Origin: Burkholderia sp. WP9
Lineage (GTDB): Bacteria; Pseudomonadota; Gammaproteobacteria; Burkholderiales; Burkholderiaceae
Assembly (NCBI RefSeq): GCF_900104795.1
Contig: NZ_FNTG01000001.1
Location: 2,914,001-2,978,000 of the forward strand
DNA length: 64,000 bases
Reading direction: 5' to 3'
The stretch's first letter is position 1, and each line of letters starts with the position of its first letter. Of the stretch, positions 1-9,565 are shown piece after piece. The position numbers and the translations under genes were made by a program. The notes under the pieces were generated by a model. That model had not been told where the DNA came from, did not search any database, and saw only the letters and a list, made by a program, of their open reading frames with translations.

Positions 1-1282
1 CGGCATGACCGCGGTGTTCGGCACGCCGGTCGCGGCAGTGCTGCTCGCGGTCGAGTTGCTGTTGTTCGAATGGCGGCCACGCAGTTTCTTGCCGGTCGCG
101 CTCGCCTGCGCGGTGGCAGGCTTCGCGCGCGGCGCACTGTTCGGCGCGGGGCCGCTGTTTCCGCTCGAAACGGCGCCGCCCGGCGCGTTGTCGCTGTTCA
201 CCTGCGTGATCGCCGGCTTACTGTCAGGCGCGCTGGCAACGGGCCTCTCCGCCGCGCTCTACAAGACCGAAGATCTGTTCGGCAAACTCAGTATCCATTG
301 GATGTGGTGGCCCGCGCTCGGCGGACTCGTCGTCGGAATTGGCGGCTTTATCGAGCCGCGCGCGCTGGGTGTCGGCTACGACGTCATCGGCGACCTGCTG
401 CATCTGCATCTGGCGCTTCAGGTTGCGCTCGCGCTACTGCTCGTGAAGGCCGTCATGTGGGTCGTCGCGCTCGGCTCGGGCACCTCGGGCGGCGTGCTTG
501 CGCCGCTGCTGATGCTGGGCGCCGGGCTCGGCGTAGTGTTGAGCCATCTGATGCCGGGCAACGATCCGGCGCTGTGGCCGCTCGTGTGCATGGCAGCCAC
601 GCTCGGCGCGACCTTGGGCGCTCCGCTCACCGCAATCGTGTTCGCGTTCGGCCTGACCCATGACAGCAACGCGCTATTGCCGCTACTCGCCGCCACACTG
701 GTCGCGCACGGCTTTGCCACAGTCGTGATGCGCCGCTCGATCATGACGGAAAAAATCGCGCGCCGTGGATATCACATCTACCGCGAATATGGTGTCGATC
801 CGTTGGAGCGCCACTACGTCGACGAGGTCATGACGCGTGACGTCGAAACGATCGACGCACACGCGACTATCGACGAAACGCTTGCACGACACTTCGGCCC
901 GGCGCAAAAGCATCGAGCCTATCCGGTGATTCGGGACGGCGCGGTGACTGGGGTTATTGACCGCGCGACCCTTGAGCGCATGAGTGCCGCTCGCGACATC
1001 AAGCACGCCGCGGCAACGCTGCTTGAACTGATGGGAACGCACACACCCGTGGTCGCATTGCCGGGCGAAACCTGCCGCCTCGTCGCAACACGGCTCGCCG
1101 TTCACGGTCTGGAGCGCATGCCCGTCGTGGACGACGTCGACACACGGCGACTGATCGGCATCGTGTCGCGCAGCGATCTGGTGAAACCGTCGCTTGCCCA
1201 CTTCGAAGAAGAGCATAAGAAGGAGCGCTTCCGGCGTCTGGGTACGCGTGCCGCGAAGCGACGCCTTTCGCCGCTTCGCTGA
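1..1282 (+). CDS. ClC-family chloride channel/antiporter with CBS pair, 5' truncated by window edge
   Basis: This is the C-terminal part of a voltage-gated ClC-type chloride channel or H+/Cl- antiporter of the inner membrane. The reading frame is open to the left edge, so the true start lies outside the window. Counting from the first ATG at base 5, the stretch AVFGTPVAAVLLAVEL matches a conserved ClC helix. GSGTSGGVLAP at about residues 157-167 is the conserved anion-filter loop (GxxxP type). Several hydrophobic helices follow up to about residue 240, then two CBS domains at about 274-400, a common cytoplasmic regulatory module on bacterial ClC proteins. The tail is basic and ends in RLSPLR. 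Only about 425 residues are visible and the N-terminal selectivity motif is missing, so channel versus exchanger cannot be decided. Confidence 0.9.
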   Translation, partial: GMTAVFGTPVAAVLLAVELLLFEWRPRSFLPVALACAVAGFARGALFGAGPLFPLETAPPGALSLFTCVIAGLLSGALATGLSAALYKTEDLFGKLSIHWMWWPALGGLVVGIGGFIEPRALGVGYDVIGDLLHLHLALQVALALLLVKAVMWVVALGSGTSGGVLAPLLMLGAGLGVVLSHLMPGNDPALWPLVCMAATLGATLGAPLTAIVFAFGLTHDSNALLPLLAATLVAHGFATVVMRRSIMTEKIARRGYHIYREYGVDPLERHYVDEVMTRDVETIDAHATIDETLARHFGPAQKHRAYPVIRDGAVTGVIDRATLERMSAARDIKHAAATLLELMGTHTPVVALPGETCRLVATRLAVHGLERMPVVDDVDTRRLIGIVSRSDLVKPSLAHFEEEHKKERFRRLGTRAAKRRLSPLR

Positions 1283-1594
1283 GCCGGTTAGCGTGGCTTG
1301 CGAAGCGCGTGTCGATCGAGAGAGACTGCAATGAGGCGAGGCAATGTCTAACTACGTGAGAACACGTGATCAAAGGATATTTCCGACAGCCTTTGCCGCC
1401 ATTTCGCATGACTTCACCGGCATTTTCCGTAGCCAATTTCACGGCTCAACCAGGAAACAACGGACTCCGAACCTGAACATTTATTGAGACATAAAGACGT
1501 GCAATGATCGCCGCCGGTCCAGCAAGACACGCTGTGACTCTGCGTAAGCAGACGCTTTGGCAACACCGCAGCCCCGCGCTTTCATTCCACCCAT
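1283..1594. other. Gene-free interval, nothing recognised
   Basis: This 312-base stretch separates the ClC gene from the next ORF. It is less GC-rich than its surroundings. I see no terminator with a T-run, no tRNA and no convincing promoter. A possible -10 (CATAAA near 1490) has no matching -35. Confidence 0.4.
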
Positions 1595-1969
1595 ATGACC
1601 AATTTTCTGTTCGATCTCCTCTCGAACCTGGCTCTGCTGGCTTTCGTGCTGGCCGTCTGTCATCTGTGCAACCGCCGCATAGCTGGCGCGTCGCTCGATG
1701 GTTCACACATTTTCGGCGCGTTGGCGTGTGTCGCGTTCCTGCTCGATGCCGCGCTGACCTTCCTGGTGTTCGCCGACTCGCAGAGCCGCTATGGCCACTT
1801 CAGCACATCGATAGCGTTCTTCGAGCGCGCCTGCGCATACTGGCTCGCGATCATCGTCGCGCTCGCCTGGCGCCATGTGGCACGCCGCTCGCACTTCGCG
1901 AAAGTCAGTACCGGCGCAACCCTTGTCATTCAAACGTCGCCGTATTCGAAATCGCATCTGCCGATGTAG
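1595..1969 (+). CDS. Hypothetical small membrane protein (124 aa)
   Basis: I do not recognise this ORF. It encodes 124 residues with three hydrophobic stretches that could span the membrane: about residues 3-24 (FLFDLLSNLALLAF...), 39-60 (ACVAFLLDAALTFLVFA) and 78-94 (AYWLAIIVALAW). A hydrophilic tail follows. The start is ATG but the preceding bases show no clear Shine-Dalgarno site. It lies between the ClC gene and mscS on the same strand. The coherent hydrophobic pattern argues for a real membrane protein; the weak start and overlap with another long open frame argue against. Confidence 0.4.
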   Translation: MTNFLFDLLSNLALLAFVLAVCHLCNRRIAGASLDGSHIFGALACVAFLLDAALTFLVFADSQSRYGHFSTSIAFFERACAYWLAIIVALAWRHVARRSHFAKVSTGATLVIQTSPYSKSHLPM

Positions 1970-2203
1970 CGCGCACCAATCACAATCGCTGCGAACGCGT
2001 CCGCCAAAGCGGCCGACTTCTCCCGCCAGACAAGCCCGGACGAGCCATCAGGGAACTGGAACGGTCCTTGCGGATGCGCGCGCCGTCGCCTATAACTTCC
2101 GAACACCGAGTGTTACCGTTTGCGCCCGTCGCCGGGCATTTGCCGCTGTATTGCACCACCGCTGTTCAATCAGTCGAAGGCAACTTACCCAACGAGGAAC
2201 ATC

Positions 2204-3016
2204 TTGGATCTCGAAACCGTTCGCGTCTTCATCATGACCCGGGGCATCGACCTCGGCACCAAGGTCGTCGGGGCGATCGTCCTGTGGATCGTCGGCCGTT
2301 GGCTCATCGGCCTGATCATTGGCCTGCTGCGCAAGGTGCTGGCGCGCAACGGAAGGGTCGATCCCACGCTGGCGCATTATCTCGGCTCGATTCTCGGCGC
2401 ACTGCTGAATCTGCTGCTGATCCTCGCGATCCTGCAGGTATTCGGTGTACAGACCACTTCGTTCGCCGCGCTGCTCGCCGGCCTCGGCCTTGCGATTGGC
2501 ACCGCTTGGGGCGGCCTGCTTGCCCACTTCGCCGCGGGCGTATTCATGCAGGTGCTGCGGCCGTTCAAGGTCGGCGATTTCGTCACCGCGGGCGGCGTGA
2601 CCGGCACGGTCTCGGAGTTGGGTCTGTTCGGCACCACCATCGTGACGCCGGACAACGTGACGACTATCGTCGGCAATAACAAGATCTTTTCCGACACGAT
2701 CTCGAACTACAGCCTCTTGCCCGTGCGCCGCGTCGAGCTGACAGCGAAGATCGCCAATGGCGTCGATCCGACGGATGCGATGAACCGGCTGAAGGCGGCT
2801 GTCACGCAAATTCCGAACGTGGCCGAGAGTCCCGCGCCGGACATCGAAGTGCTGGGCTTCACGCCGGAAGGCCCCCTGCTCTGCGTGCGGCCCTACACGC
2901 ACAATGAGAGCTATTGGCAGGTCTACTTCGACACCAACCGCGCGATCATCCAGACGTTCAAGGAAGCCGGCTACCCGACGCCGGAAACGCCACTGGCGCC
3001 GCGTGCAGTGAGCTGA
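2204..3016 (+). CDS. mscS: Small-conductance mechanosensitive channel (MscS family)
   Basis: Osmotic safety valve of the inner membrane that opens under membrane tension and releases solutes. The protein is 270 residues, close to the 286 of E. coli MscS. Transmembrane segments lie in the first 100 residues. The Gly/Ala-rich pore helix (SFAALLAGLGLAIGTAWGGLLAHFAAGVFM) is followed by the MscS signature RPFKVGDFV and the beta domain VTGTVSELGLFGTTIVTPDN. I chose the TTG at 2204 because an AACGAGGA site sits 5-6 bases upstream and the family normally begins here. The longer upstream frame would add 28 unlikely residues. A strong bidirectional terminator follows at 3117-3152. Confidence 0.93.
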   Translation: MDLETVRVFIMTRGIDLGTKVVGAIVLWIVGRWLIGLIIGLLRKVLARNGRVDPTLAHYLGSILGALLNLLLILAILQVFGVQTTSFAALLAGLGLAIGTAWGGLLAHFAAGVFMQVLRPFKVGDFVTAGGVTGTVSELGLFGTTIVTPDNVTTIVGNNKIFSDTISNYSLLPVRRVELTAKIANGVDPTDAMNRLKAAVTQIPNVAESPAPDIEVLGFTPEGPLLCVRPYTHNESYWQVYFDTNRAIIQTFKEAGYPTPETPLAPRAVS

Positions 3017-3116
3017 GTGTTGCCGCGCGACGAGAATCGCCACCGGCTGACACGGCGCAATTAATCGCGTTGCCAATTGTTAATTGTCAATTCCGTGCGA
3101 TTCAGAAAGACCAAAC

Positions 3117-3152
3117 AAAAACGGCGTCGCGAGATTCGCGACGCCGTTTTTT
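3117..3152. terminator. Bidirectional intrinsic terminator between mscS and dedA
   Basis: A perfect 12-bp stem (ACGGCGTCGCGA / TCGCGACGCCGT) with a 3-base GAT loop is flanked by an A-run on the left and a T-run on the right. It can therefore end transcription from both convergent genes. Confidence 0.93.
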
Positions 3153-3177
3153 ATCGGACTAACCCTGCGGCAAAACC

Positions 3178-3849
3178 TCAGCGGCTTCCCGCATTCGATG
3201 CGTTCTTGCGCATCATCTTCCACAACGCGCCGAGCACGACCGGTACAACCGCAGCACCGATACCCACCAGTACGATCACATTCAGATACTGACGGATAAA
3301 CGGAATGTTGCCGAAAAAATAACCGAGCAACGTCAACAGCAATACCCAGAAAAAAGCGCCGGCAAAATTGAACAACTGAAACCGGCTCACCGTCATTTCG
3401 GATGCACCCGCAACGAACGGCGCGAAGGTGCGCACCACCGGAATGAAACGCGCCAGCACGATAGTCTTGCCGCCATGCTTCTCGTAGAAGTTGTGCGTCT
3501 TCTGCAGCGCGCTGCGATCGAGAAAACGCTCGAGAAAGGGAATGTGCGAATTGAACACCCGCGGCCCAATGGCCCGCCCGATCATGTAGTTGACGGTATT
3601 GCCGCTGATGGCCGCCACGAGCAGCAACACGATCAGCAAGCCAATGTTCATTTCTCCGGTCGCACAGAAAGCCCCGCCGATGAACAGCAGCGAATCGCCC
3701 GGCAGAAACGGCAGAATCACGAGCCCGGTTTCGCAGAACACGATCAGAAACAGCACCGCGTAGACCCAGGCGCCGTACACGTGAATAAAGTCTCCGAGGA
3801 ACTTGTCGATGTGCAAGACAAGGTTGACGAAATGTAGCAACGTGTCCAA
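3178..3849 (-). CDS. dedA: DedA family membrane protein (SNARE-associated/VTT domain)
   Basis: Integral inner-membrane protein of the DedA/VTT family, members of which act in lipid carrier or phospholipid translocation and membrane potential homeostasis. The 223-residue product shows the family hallmarks ETGLVILPFLPGDSLLF near residues 40-56 and the GGKTIVLARFIPVVRTFAPFVAGAS block near 125-149, including the conserved Arg residues of the F/Y-x-R-x-x-P-x-x-R motif. Several hydrophobic helices follow. Start chosen as TTG at 3849 because an AAAGGA site lies 7 bases upstream. The longer frame adds 25 proline-rich residues not typical of the family. It is divergent from mutL. Confidence 0.93.
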   Translation of the reverse strand: MDTLLHFVNLVLHIDKFLGDFIHVYGAWVYAVLFLIVFCETGLVILPFLPGDSLLFIGGAFCATGEMNIGLLIVLLLVAAISGNTVNYMIGRAIGPRVFNSHIPFLERFLDRSALQKTHNFYEKHGGKTIVLARFIPVVRTFAPFVAGASEMTVSRFQLFNFAGAFFWVLLLTLLGYFFGNIPFIRQYLNVIVLVGIGAAVVPVVLGALWKMMRKNASNAGSR

Positions 3850-4002
3850 AGAGAATCCTTTATTAAGCGAATGTGACGGTGGCGGAAATGGCCGTATGAG
3901 CAGACCAGCTGGCGATGGCGGCAAACGCTCACTCGCCGCGGCAAATTGACCGCGTCATGATACAGAAAGTGCCCGGTGGCGATTAAAAATCTCCCGCGCT
4001 TC

Positions 4003-4049
4003 GGTGCGCTCGAGCGCACCGCGAGCCTGCCGCGCCGAATCGCTATAAT
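4003..4049 (+). promoter_or_regulatory. mutL promoter: perfect -10 next to an 18-bp palindrome
   Basis: A consensus -10 TATAAT lies at 4044-4049, only 6 bases before the mutL ATG at 4056. No TTGACA-like -35 is present at the right distance. A perfect 18-bp palindrome, GGTGCGCTC/GAGCGCACC, occupies 4003-4020, just upstream of the position where the -35 would be. Transcription from this -10 would begin at or next to the ATG, implying a leaderless or nearly leaderless mRNA. Confidence 0.55.
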
Positions 4050-4055
4050 TTCGCC

Positions 4056-6116
4056 ATGTCCGAATTCTCCGAAACGCCAGCCGGCCTCGACGCCGCGACC
4101 GCGGTTTCCGCCGCCGCGCCCGCACCACGCCCGTTGCGCGCGATCCAGCCCCTTCCCGATCAACTGATCAGTCAGATTGCCGCCGGCGAAGTGGTCGAGC
4201 GACCGGCGTCGGTCGTCAAGGAACTGCTGGAAAACGCGCTCGACGCGGGCGCGCAGTCGCTGCGCATTCTGCTCGACGAAGGCGGCGTGAAGCGCATCTC
4301 GATCACCGACGACGGCTGCGGCATCCCCGAGAACGAACTCGCTCTTGCGTTGATGCGCCACGCGACCAGCAAAATCCGCTCGCTTGCCGAACTGGAAGCC
4401 GTCGCGACGCTGGGGTTCCGCGGCGAGGCGCTGGCCTCGATCGCATCTGTCGCGCAGATGACCATCACGAGCCGCACGGCCGACGCGTCGCACGCGGTGC
4501 GCGTGGATGCGCAAACCGGCGTGCTGAGCCCCGCAGCGGGCACACAAGGCACCACGATCGAAGTCCGCGAGTTGTACTTCAACACGCCGGCGCGCCGCAA
4601 ATTTCTGAAGAGCGAGCAGACCGAACTCGGCCACTGCCTCGAACAGATCCGCCGCGCGGCGCTGGCACGGCCGGATGTCGCGATTTCGGTGCTGCATAAC
4701 GGCAAGGCCGTCGAACACTGGAACGCCAGCGAGCCGCCCGTGCGGGTCGCGAAGATTCTCGGCGACACGTTTGCCACGGCGCATCTGCCGCTCGACGAAT
4801 CCGCCGGCCCGCTTGCGGTCTACGGTTGTGCGGGCCTGCCGACCGCGAGCCGCGGGCGCGCCGATCAGCAGTACTTCTTCGTCAATGGCCGTTTTGTGCG
4901 CGACAAGCTACTCACGCACGCCGTTCGCGCCGCCTATGAAGACGTGCTGCACGGCGAGCGCTACCCGTCCTATGTGCTGTTTCTCGATCTGCCGCCTGAA
5001 GCGGTCGATGTGAACGTGCATCCGTCGAAAATCGAAGTACGGTTTCGCGATTCGCGCTCGATCCACCAGTTCGTGTTCCACGCCGTGCAGCGCGCATTGG
5101 CGCGGCATGCGGGCGCGTCGCCGGAAACGACAGCGGGCGGGCATGCGGCGCATCTGGCGCCCTCCGCTGGCGGGCCGGCTTCGTTCGGCGCGACGCCGCT
5201 CGGCGGTGCGGGCATCGGCGGAGGCAGCCCCGGTGCGGGTGCAGGCGGTTTCGGTAGCGGTTTCGGTGGTGGATCAAGCGGTACAGCAGGCGGCTTCGGA
5301 TCGTCGCCACAGTCCGGCAATACCTGGATGCGTCAGGCCCGCATGACGCAAGGCACGCTGCCGGTTGCCCAACCGCTCGCGTTCTACGACGCGCTCTTCG
5401 GCCGCAAAGACACGCATGCCGGCACAGCGGAAGGCGCCACGCTTTTCGAGGTCCGCGATTCGGCCGGCGAAACGCCGTCGCCGTATAACGCGTCCGCGCC
5501 GTACTCCACGCCCGCTTTCCACGCCGCCGACGAGCAACCGCTCGGCTTCGCGCTCGGCCAGATCCACGGCATCTACGTGCTGGCGCAGAACGCGCACGGT
5601 CTGGTGATCGTCGACATGCACGCCGCGCACGAGCGCATTCTGTACGAGCAGTTCAAAAACGCGTTGGCGGACCGCACGATTGCCGTGCAACCGCTACTGA
5701 TCCCGCTGTCGATGCAGGCCGACCCGATCGAAATCGGCACCGTGGAAGAAGAGCGCGACACGCTCGACGCACTCGGTTTCGACCTCGCCGTGCTGTCGCC
5801 GACCACGCTCGCGATCCGCGCCGTGCCGGCGTTGCTAAAAGACGCGGATTTGCAGGCGCTGGCGCGCGCGGTCCTCTCCGACCTGCATGCATTTGGCGGC
5901 TCGCGCGTGTTGACCGAACGTCAGCACGAACTGCTCGGCACGCTCGCGTGCCATCACGCGGTGCGTGCGAACCGGCGCCTGACGCTCGATGAAATGAACG
6001 CGCTGCTGCGTCAGATGGAGGCGACCGAGCGTGCCGATCAATGCAATCACGGACGTCCTACGTGGTATCAGTTGACGCTGTCCGATCTCGATCGGCTGTT
6101 CATGCGTGGTCAGTGA
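4056..6116 (+). CDS. mutL: DNA mismatch repair protein MutL
   Basis: GHKL ATPase that links mismatch recognition by MutS to strand incision. The ATPase motifs are clear: [12 protein letters not shown] with catalytic Glu56 and Asn60, DDGCGI at 85-90, ATSKI at 103-107 and GFRGEAL at 120-126. About residues 350-430 form a Gly-rich, low-complexity linker. The C-terminal dimerisation domain carries [12 protein letters not shown] from about residue 520, then ACHHA and CNHGRP. These correspond to the metal-binding endonuclease motifs of MutL proteins from bacteria lacking MutH, so nicking activity is likely. There are about 28 residues before the usual [16 protein letters not shown] start; a TTG at 4134 is the only shorter alternative. 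miaA follows directly. Confidence 0.97.
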   Translation: MSEFSETPAGLDAATAVSAAAPAPRPLRAIQPLPDQLISQIAAGEVVERPASVVKELLENALDAGAQSLRILLDEGGVKRISITDDGCGIPENELALALMRHATSKIRSLAELEAVATLGFRGEALASIASVAQMTITSRTADASHAVRVDAQTGVLSPAAGTQGTTIEVRELYFNTPARRKFLKSEQTELGHCLEQIRRAALARPDVAISVLHNGKAVEHWNASEPPVRVAKILGDTFATAHLPLDESAGPLAVYGCAGLPTASRGRADQQYFFVNGRFVRDKLLTHAVRAAYEDVLHGERYPSYVLFLDLPPEAVDVNVHPSKIEVRFRDSRSIHQFVFHAVQRALARHAGASPETTAGGHAAHLAPSAGGPASFGATPLGGAGIGGGSPGAGAGGFGSGFGGGSSGTAGGFGSSPQSGNTWMRQARMTQGTLPVAQPLAFYDALFGRKDTHAGTAEGATLFEVRDSAGETPSPYNASAPYSTPAFHAADEQPLGFALGQIHGIYVLAQNAHGLVIVDMHAAHERILYEQFKNALADRTIAVQPLLIPLSMQADPIEIGTVEEERDTLDALGFDLAVLSPTTLAIRAVPALLKDADLQALARAVLSDLHAFGGSRVLTERQHELLGTLACHHAVRANRRLTLDEMNALLRQMEATERADQCNHGRPTWYQLTLSDLDRLFMRGQ

Positions 6117-6150
6117 CGTGACGCTGCCGCGACACGCGACCGCCTGGCCT

Positions 6151-7098
6151 ATGACTTCACGCACACCCACGACGGTCCCGTGCCTGCTCGGGCCGACCGC
6201 GTCCGGCAAGACCGCCGCCGCGCTGGCGCTGGCCGCGCGGCGTCCGGTGGAAATCATCAGTGTCGATTCGGCGCTGGTCTATCGCGAGATGGATATCGGC
6301 ACCGCCAAGCCAACCGCTGAAGAGCGCGCGGTGGCGCCGCATCATCTGATCGATATCGTCGATCCGACCGACGCCTACTCCGCCGCGCAATTTCGCGCCG
6401 ACACCTTGCGGCTGACCAGTGAGATCCACGCTCGCGGGCGTTTGCCGGTGCTGGTCGGCGGAACCATGCTGTACTACAAGGCGCTCACCCAGGGGCTCAA
6501 CGATCTGCCTGCCGCCGACGCCGACCTGCGTGCCACGCTCGATGCCGACGCCGCACGCGAGGGTTGGCCGGCCATGCACGCCCGGCTTGCCGCGATCGAT
6601 CCCGTGACGGCCGCGCGCCTCGCACCGAACGATTCACAGCGCATTCAGCGGGCGCTGGAAGTTTACATGCTGACCGGGCAGGCCATGTCCGCCTTGCTGG
6701 CCGCGCCGGCCCGAGTGGATGACGCCGCCGCCGCATGGCGCTTCGTGCCGATCGCGCTGGAGCCGTCGGATCGTGGTGTGCTGCATGCGCGGATCGAGAA
6801 GCGCTTCGATGCGATGCTGGCCAGCGGTTTCGTCGATGAAGTCGTGAAGTTGCGCGAGCGCGGCGACTTATTGCCCGAGATGCCGTCCATGCGTTGCGTG
6901 GGCTATCGGCAGGTCTGGGAATATCTGGATGGCGCGGTCGATTATTCGACCATGCGCGACAAGGGGGTCTTTGCAACGCGGCAATTGTGCAAGCGGCAGC
7001 TCACATGGCTGCGCAGCATGACGGAACGAGTGGTGGTGGATTGCTGCGATCCGCACGCGACAGCGCGGGTGCTTGAGGCGATTGAAGCGTTGATGTGA
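6151..7098 (+). CDS. miaA: tRNA dimethylallyltransferase MiaA
   Basis: Transfers a dimethylallyl group to N6 of A37 in tRNAs that read codons starting with U. The P-loop GPTASGKT is at residues 14-21, followed by the IPP-transferase blocks [40 protein letters not shown] and [13 protein letters not shown]. Length 315 residues matches the family. I chose the ATG at 6151. A GTG at 6106 that overlaps the last 11 bases of mutL would add 15 residues; neither start has a strong Shine-Dalgarno site. It is co-transcribed with mutL by position. Confidence 0.95.
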   Translation: MTSRTPTTVPCLLGPTASGKTAAALALAARRPVEIISVDSALVYREMDIGTAKPTAEERAVAPHHLIDIVDPTDAYSAAQFRADTLRLTSEIHARGRLPVLVGGTMLYYKALTQGLNDLPAADADLRATLDADAAREGWPAMHARLAAIDPVTAARLAPNDSQRIQRALEVYMLTGQAMSALLAAPARVDDAAAAWRFVPIALEPSDRGVLHARIEKRFDAMLASGFVDEVVKLRERGDLLPEMPSMRCVGYRQVWEYLDGAVDYSTMRDKGVFATRQLCKRQLTWLRSMTERVVVDCCDPHATARVLEAIEALM

Positions 7099-7103
7099 AG
7101 GGT

Positions 7104-7168
7104 GGCTGTGAAGCGGAGCTGTAAGACGGGGCTGCAAAGCGGGGCTGTGAAGCTGGGCTGTGAAGCGT
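7104..7168. repeat. Five tandem copies of a 13-bp unit downstream of miaA
   Basis: Five imperfect 13-base units of the form GGCTGTGAAGCGG run without gaps (7104-7116, 7117-7129, 7130-7142, 7143-7155, 7156-7168). They lie in the short interval between the convergent miaA and purM genes. A GC-rich inverted repeat (GCGCGGCGC / GCGCCGCGC, 7205-7213 and 7225-7233) follows, with no T-run. Confidence 0.8.
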
Positions 7169-7247
7169 TGCATCTGAGGCATTGAGCCTTGCAGCGTCGG
7201 ACCCGCGCGGCGCACTCTGAAAGCGCGCCGCGCAGACTCCGAAGCCT

Positions 7248-8315
7248 TTAGACCACTACGGTCTGAGCCTCACCGGCCGCGCTTTCGCGAATCACGCCGA
7301 TCTTCCAGACCTGCTCGCCGGCGGCGGACAGCAAACCGATTGCAGCGTCAGCATCCGCAGCCGACACGACCACGGCCATGCCGATACCGCAGTTGAACAC
7401 ACGGTGCATTTCCGCATCCGCCACGCCGCCGTGCTTTTGCAGCCACGAGAACAGCGGCGGCAGCGGCCAGGCGCGATGGTCCAGCTCAGCCGTCAAACCT
7501 TCACGCAGCACGCGCGGAATATTCTCGACCAGCCCGCCACCCGTGATGTGCGCCATACCCTTGACGGCGACTTGCTGCATCAGCGCCAGCAGCGGCTTCA
7601 CGTAGATATGCGTGGGCGCCATCAGCGCGTCGGCGAGCGAGCGGCCGTCGAAATCCGCGTTCAGATCAGGCTGCGCGCGCTCGATGATCTTGCGCACCAG
7701 CGAAAAACCGTTCGAATGGATGCCGCTCGAAGCCAGACCGAGCACCACGTCGCCCGGGGCAATCGTGCTGCCGTCGATAATCTTGCTCTTTTCCACCGCG
7801 CCGACCGCGAAACCGGCCAGATCGTATTCACCGTCAGGGTACATGCCCGGCATTTCCGCCGTCTCGCCGCCGATCAGCGCGCAACCGGACAGTTCGCAGC
7901 CGTGCGCGATACCCTTGACGACCGTTGCCGCCGTGCCGACGTCCAGCTTGCCGCAAGCGAAATAGTCGAGGAAAAACAGCGGCTCGGCGCCTTGCACGAG
8001 AATGTCGTTCACGCTCATCGCCACCAGATCCTGGCCGACGGTGTCGTGTTTGTTCAGTTGAAAGGCGAGGCGCAGCTTGGTGCCGACGCCGTCGGTGCCG
8101 GACACGAGCACCGGCTCTTTATACTTCTTCGGCACTTCGAACAGCGCGCCGAATCCGCCGATGCCGCCCAGCACGCCATCGCGCATCGTCTTTTTGGCAA
8201 AGGGCTTGATCGCGTCGACAAGGGCGTCGCCCGCGTCGATGTCCACGCCGGCGTCGCGATACGACAACCCTTGGGCCGAACCAGTTGAATTCGGGGCGGA
8301 TTTCGGTTGATTCAT
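7248..8315 (-). CDS. purM: Phosphoribosylformylglycinamidine cyclo-ligase (AIR synthetase) PurM
   Basis: Catalyses ATP-dependent ring closure of FGAM to aminoimidazole ribonucleotide, step five of de novo purine synthesis, in the cytoplasm. The 355-residue sequence matches the family throughout: [79 protein letters not shown] and [14 protein letters not shown]. The start is ATG with a 20-base gap to the shared palindromic promoter region at 8335-8353. Its divergent neighbour is a PerM-type permease with no obvious functional tie. Confidence 0.97.
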   Translation of the reverse strand: MNQPKSAPNSTGSAQGLSYRDAGVDIDAGDALVDAIKPFAKKTMRDGVLGGIGGFGALFEVPKKYKEPVLVSGTDGVGTKLRLAFQLNKHDTVGQDLVAMSVNDILVQGAEPLFFLDYFACGKLDVGTAATVVKGIAHGCELSGCALIGGETAEMPGMYPDGEYDLAGFAVGAVEKSKIIDGSTIAPGDVVLGLASSGIHSNGFSLVRKIIERAQPDLNADFDGRSLADALMAPTHIYVKPLLALMQQVAVKGMAHITGGGLVENIPRVLREGLTAELDHRAWPLPPLFSWLQKHGGVADAEMHRVFNCGIGMAVVVSAADADAAIGLLSAAGEQVWKIGVIRESAAGEAQTVVV

Positions 8316-8334
8316 GGGGACGAGCTCGAAGGTC

Positions 8335-8353
8335 GGTAAAATGCGATTTTACC
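8335..8353. promoter_or_regulatory. Symmetric divergent promoter element between purM and the PerM gene
   Basis: A perfect inverted repeat, GGTAAAAT-GCG-ATTTTACC, reads TAAAAT as a -10 on both strands. The minus-strand copy would place the purM start of transcription about 25 bases before its ATG. The plus-strand copy would serve the permease gene. Neither has a good -35. The palindrome could alternatively be an operator. Confidence 0.45.
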
Positions 8354-8416
8354 CGATGCCGGCCGACTGGCTGGAATTTGAATCATCCGGTCCTGAACGA
8401 CACCTGGGAAACAACC

Positions 8417-9493
8417 TTGCAAGAGAACTCCTCGATTCCGACACCTGTCCAGCGCCGCGCCTTCACCTGGCTTGCCATTGCGCTAGGCATCGGCATACTG
8501 CTCTGGCTGCTGAGTCCGGTTCTCACGCCGTTTCTGCTCGGTGCGATTCTCGCGTACATTCTGCAGCCGGGCGTCGCGTGGATGGTGCGCCGGCGCGTGC
8601 CGCGCGGTCTTGCGGCGTTGCTCATGATGCTGCTCTTCACGCTGCTGATGACCTTGCTCGTGCTGCTGGTGCTCGCCGTCATCCAGAAAGAAGGGCCGCA
8701 GTTGCGGCAGCAGGTGCCCGTGCTGTTCGCGCACGTGAACGCCTGGCTGCAACCCAAGCTGGCCATGCTGGGCCTCGCCGATTCACTCGACTTCGCCAGT
8801 ATCCGCGATCTCGTGATGGGGCAGCTCGAAGGCAGCGCGCAGACGGTGGCGATGTATGCGTGGACCTCCATCCGCACGAGCGGCAATGTCATGATGACGG
8901 TGGTCGGCAACGTGGTGATGGTGCCGCTCGTGCTGTTCTACCTGCTGTACGACTGGAACCGCATGCTCGCCCGCATACAGATCGTGGTGCCGCGCCGCTG
9001 GCTCGACAAGACGCTGCAACTCGCGCGCGACATGGACCAGATGCTGTCGCAATATCTGCGCGGCCAGTTGCTCGTCATGGGCGTGCTCGCCGCATACTAT
9101 GCGATTGCGCTGAGCCTCGCGCGCTTCGAGATCGCGTTGCCGGTCGGGATCTTCACGGGGCTCGCGGTGTTCATCCCGTACATCGGGTTTGCCACCGGTC
9201 TCGCGCTGGCGCTGCTCGCGGCGCTGCTGCAATTCGGCGACTGGTACGGCTTCGGCGCGGTCGCGCTGATTTACGGTGTCGGCCAGATCCTGGAGAGCTT
9301 CTTTCTCACGCCGCGTCTGGTGGGCGAACGGATCGGCCTGCACCCGCTCGCGGTGATTTTCGCATTGCTCGCGTTCGGGCAGCTCTTTGGCTTTTTCGGC
9401 GTATTGCTGGCGTTGCCCGTCAGCGCGATCCTGTCGGTCGCCATGCGCGAGTTGCGCCAAAGCTATCTGGCGAGCACGCTTTATAAGAACTGA
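8417..9493 (+). CDS. AI-2E/PerM family permease
   Basis: Polytopic inner-membrane protein of the AI-2E transporter superfamily (formerly UPF0118, E. coli PerM). Members have been linked to autoinducer-2 export or Na+/H+ exchange; the substrate here is unknown. The 358 residues contain about eight hydrophobic segments, a large soluble loop near residues 95-160 and the conserved C-terminal blocks ALPVGIFTGLAVFIPYIG and LTPRLVGERIGLHPLAVIFALLAFGQLFGFFGVLLALP. I chose the TTG at 8417: GGGAA sits 6 bases upstream and PTPVQRRAFTW is the usual N-terminus. The frame is open further upstream, into the purM start. Confidence 0.9.
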   Translation: MQENSSIPTPVQRRAFTWLAIALGIGILLWLLSPVLTPFLLGAILAYILQPGVAWMVRRRVPRGLAALLMMLLFTLLMTLLVLLVLAVIQKEGPQLRQQVPVLFAHVNAWLQPKLAMLGLADSLDFASIRDLVMGQLEGSAQTVAMYAWTSIRTSGNVMMTVVGNVVMVPLVLFYLLYDWNRMLARIQIVVPRRWLDKTLQLARDMDQMLSQYLRGQLLVMGVLAAYYAIALSLARFEIALPVGIFTGLAVFIPYIGFATGLALALLAALLQFGDWYGFGAVALIYGVGQILESFFLTPRLVGERIGLHPLAVIFALLAFGQLFGFFGVLLALPVSAILSVAMRELRQSYLASTLYKN

Positions 9494-9565
9494 CTGCTTG
9501 TTGACTATTCCGGCCCGCGTGACGGGCCATTTGCGGCTTGGCCTCATTTTCGGCATTAACCTACT

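Noticed and set aside
1504..2679. 391-codon plus-strand frame before and over mscS
   Set aside because: Its second half lies out of frame within mscS and its product is Arg-rich with no domain; the 124-aa and MscS frames are better.
7205..7233. GC inverted repeat as the purM terminator
   Set aside because: The 9-bp stem is convincing but no T-run follows on the purM strand.
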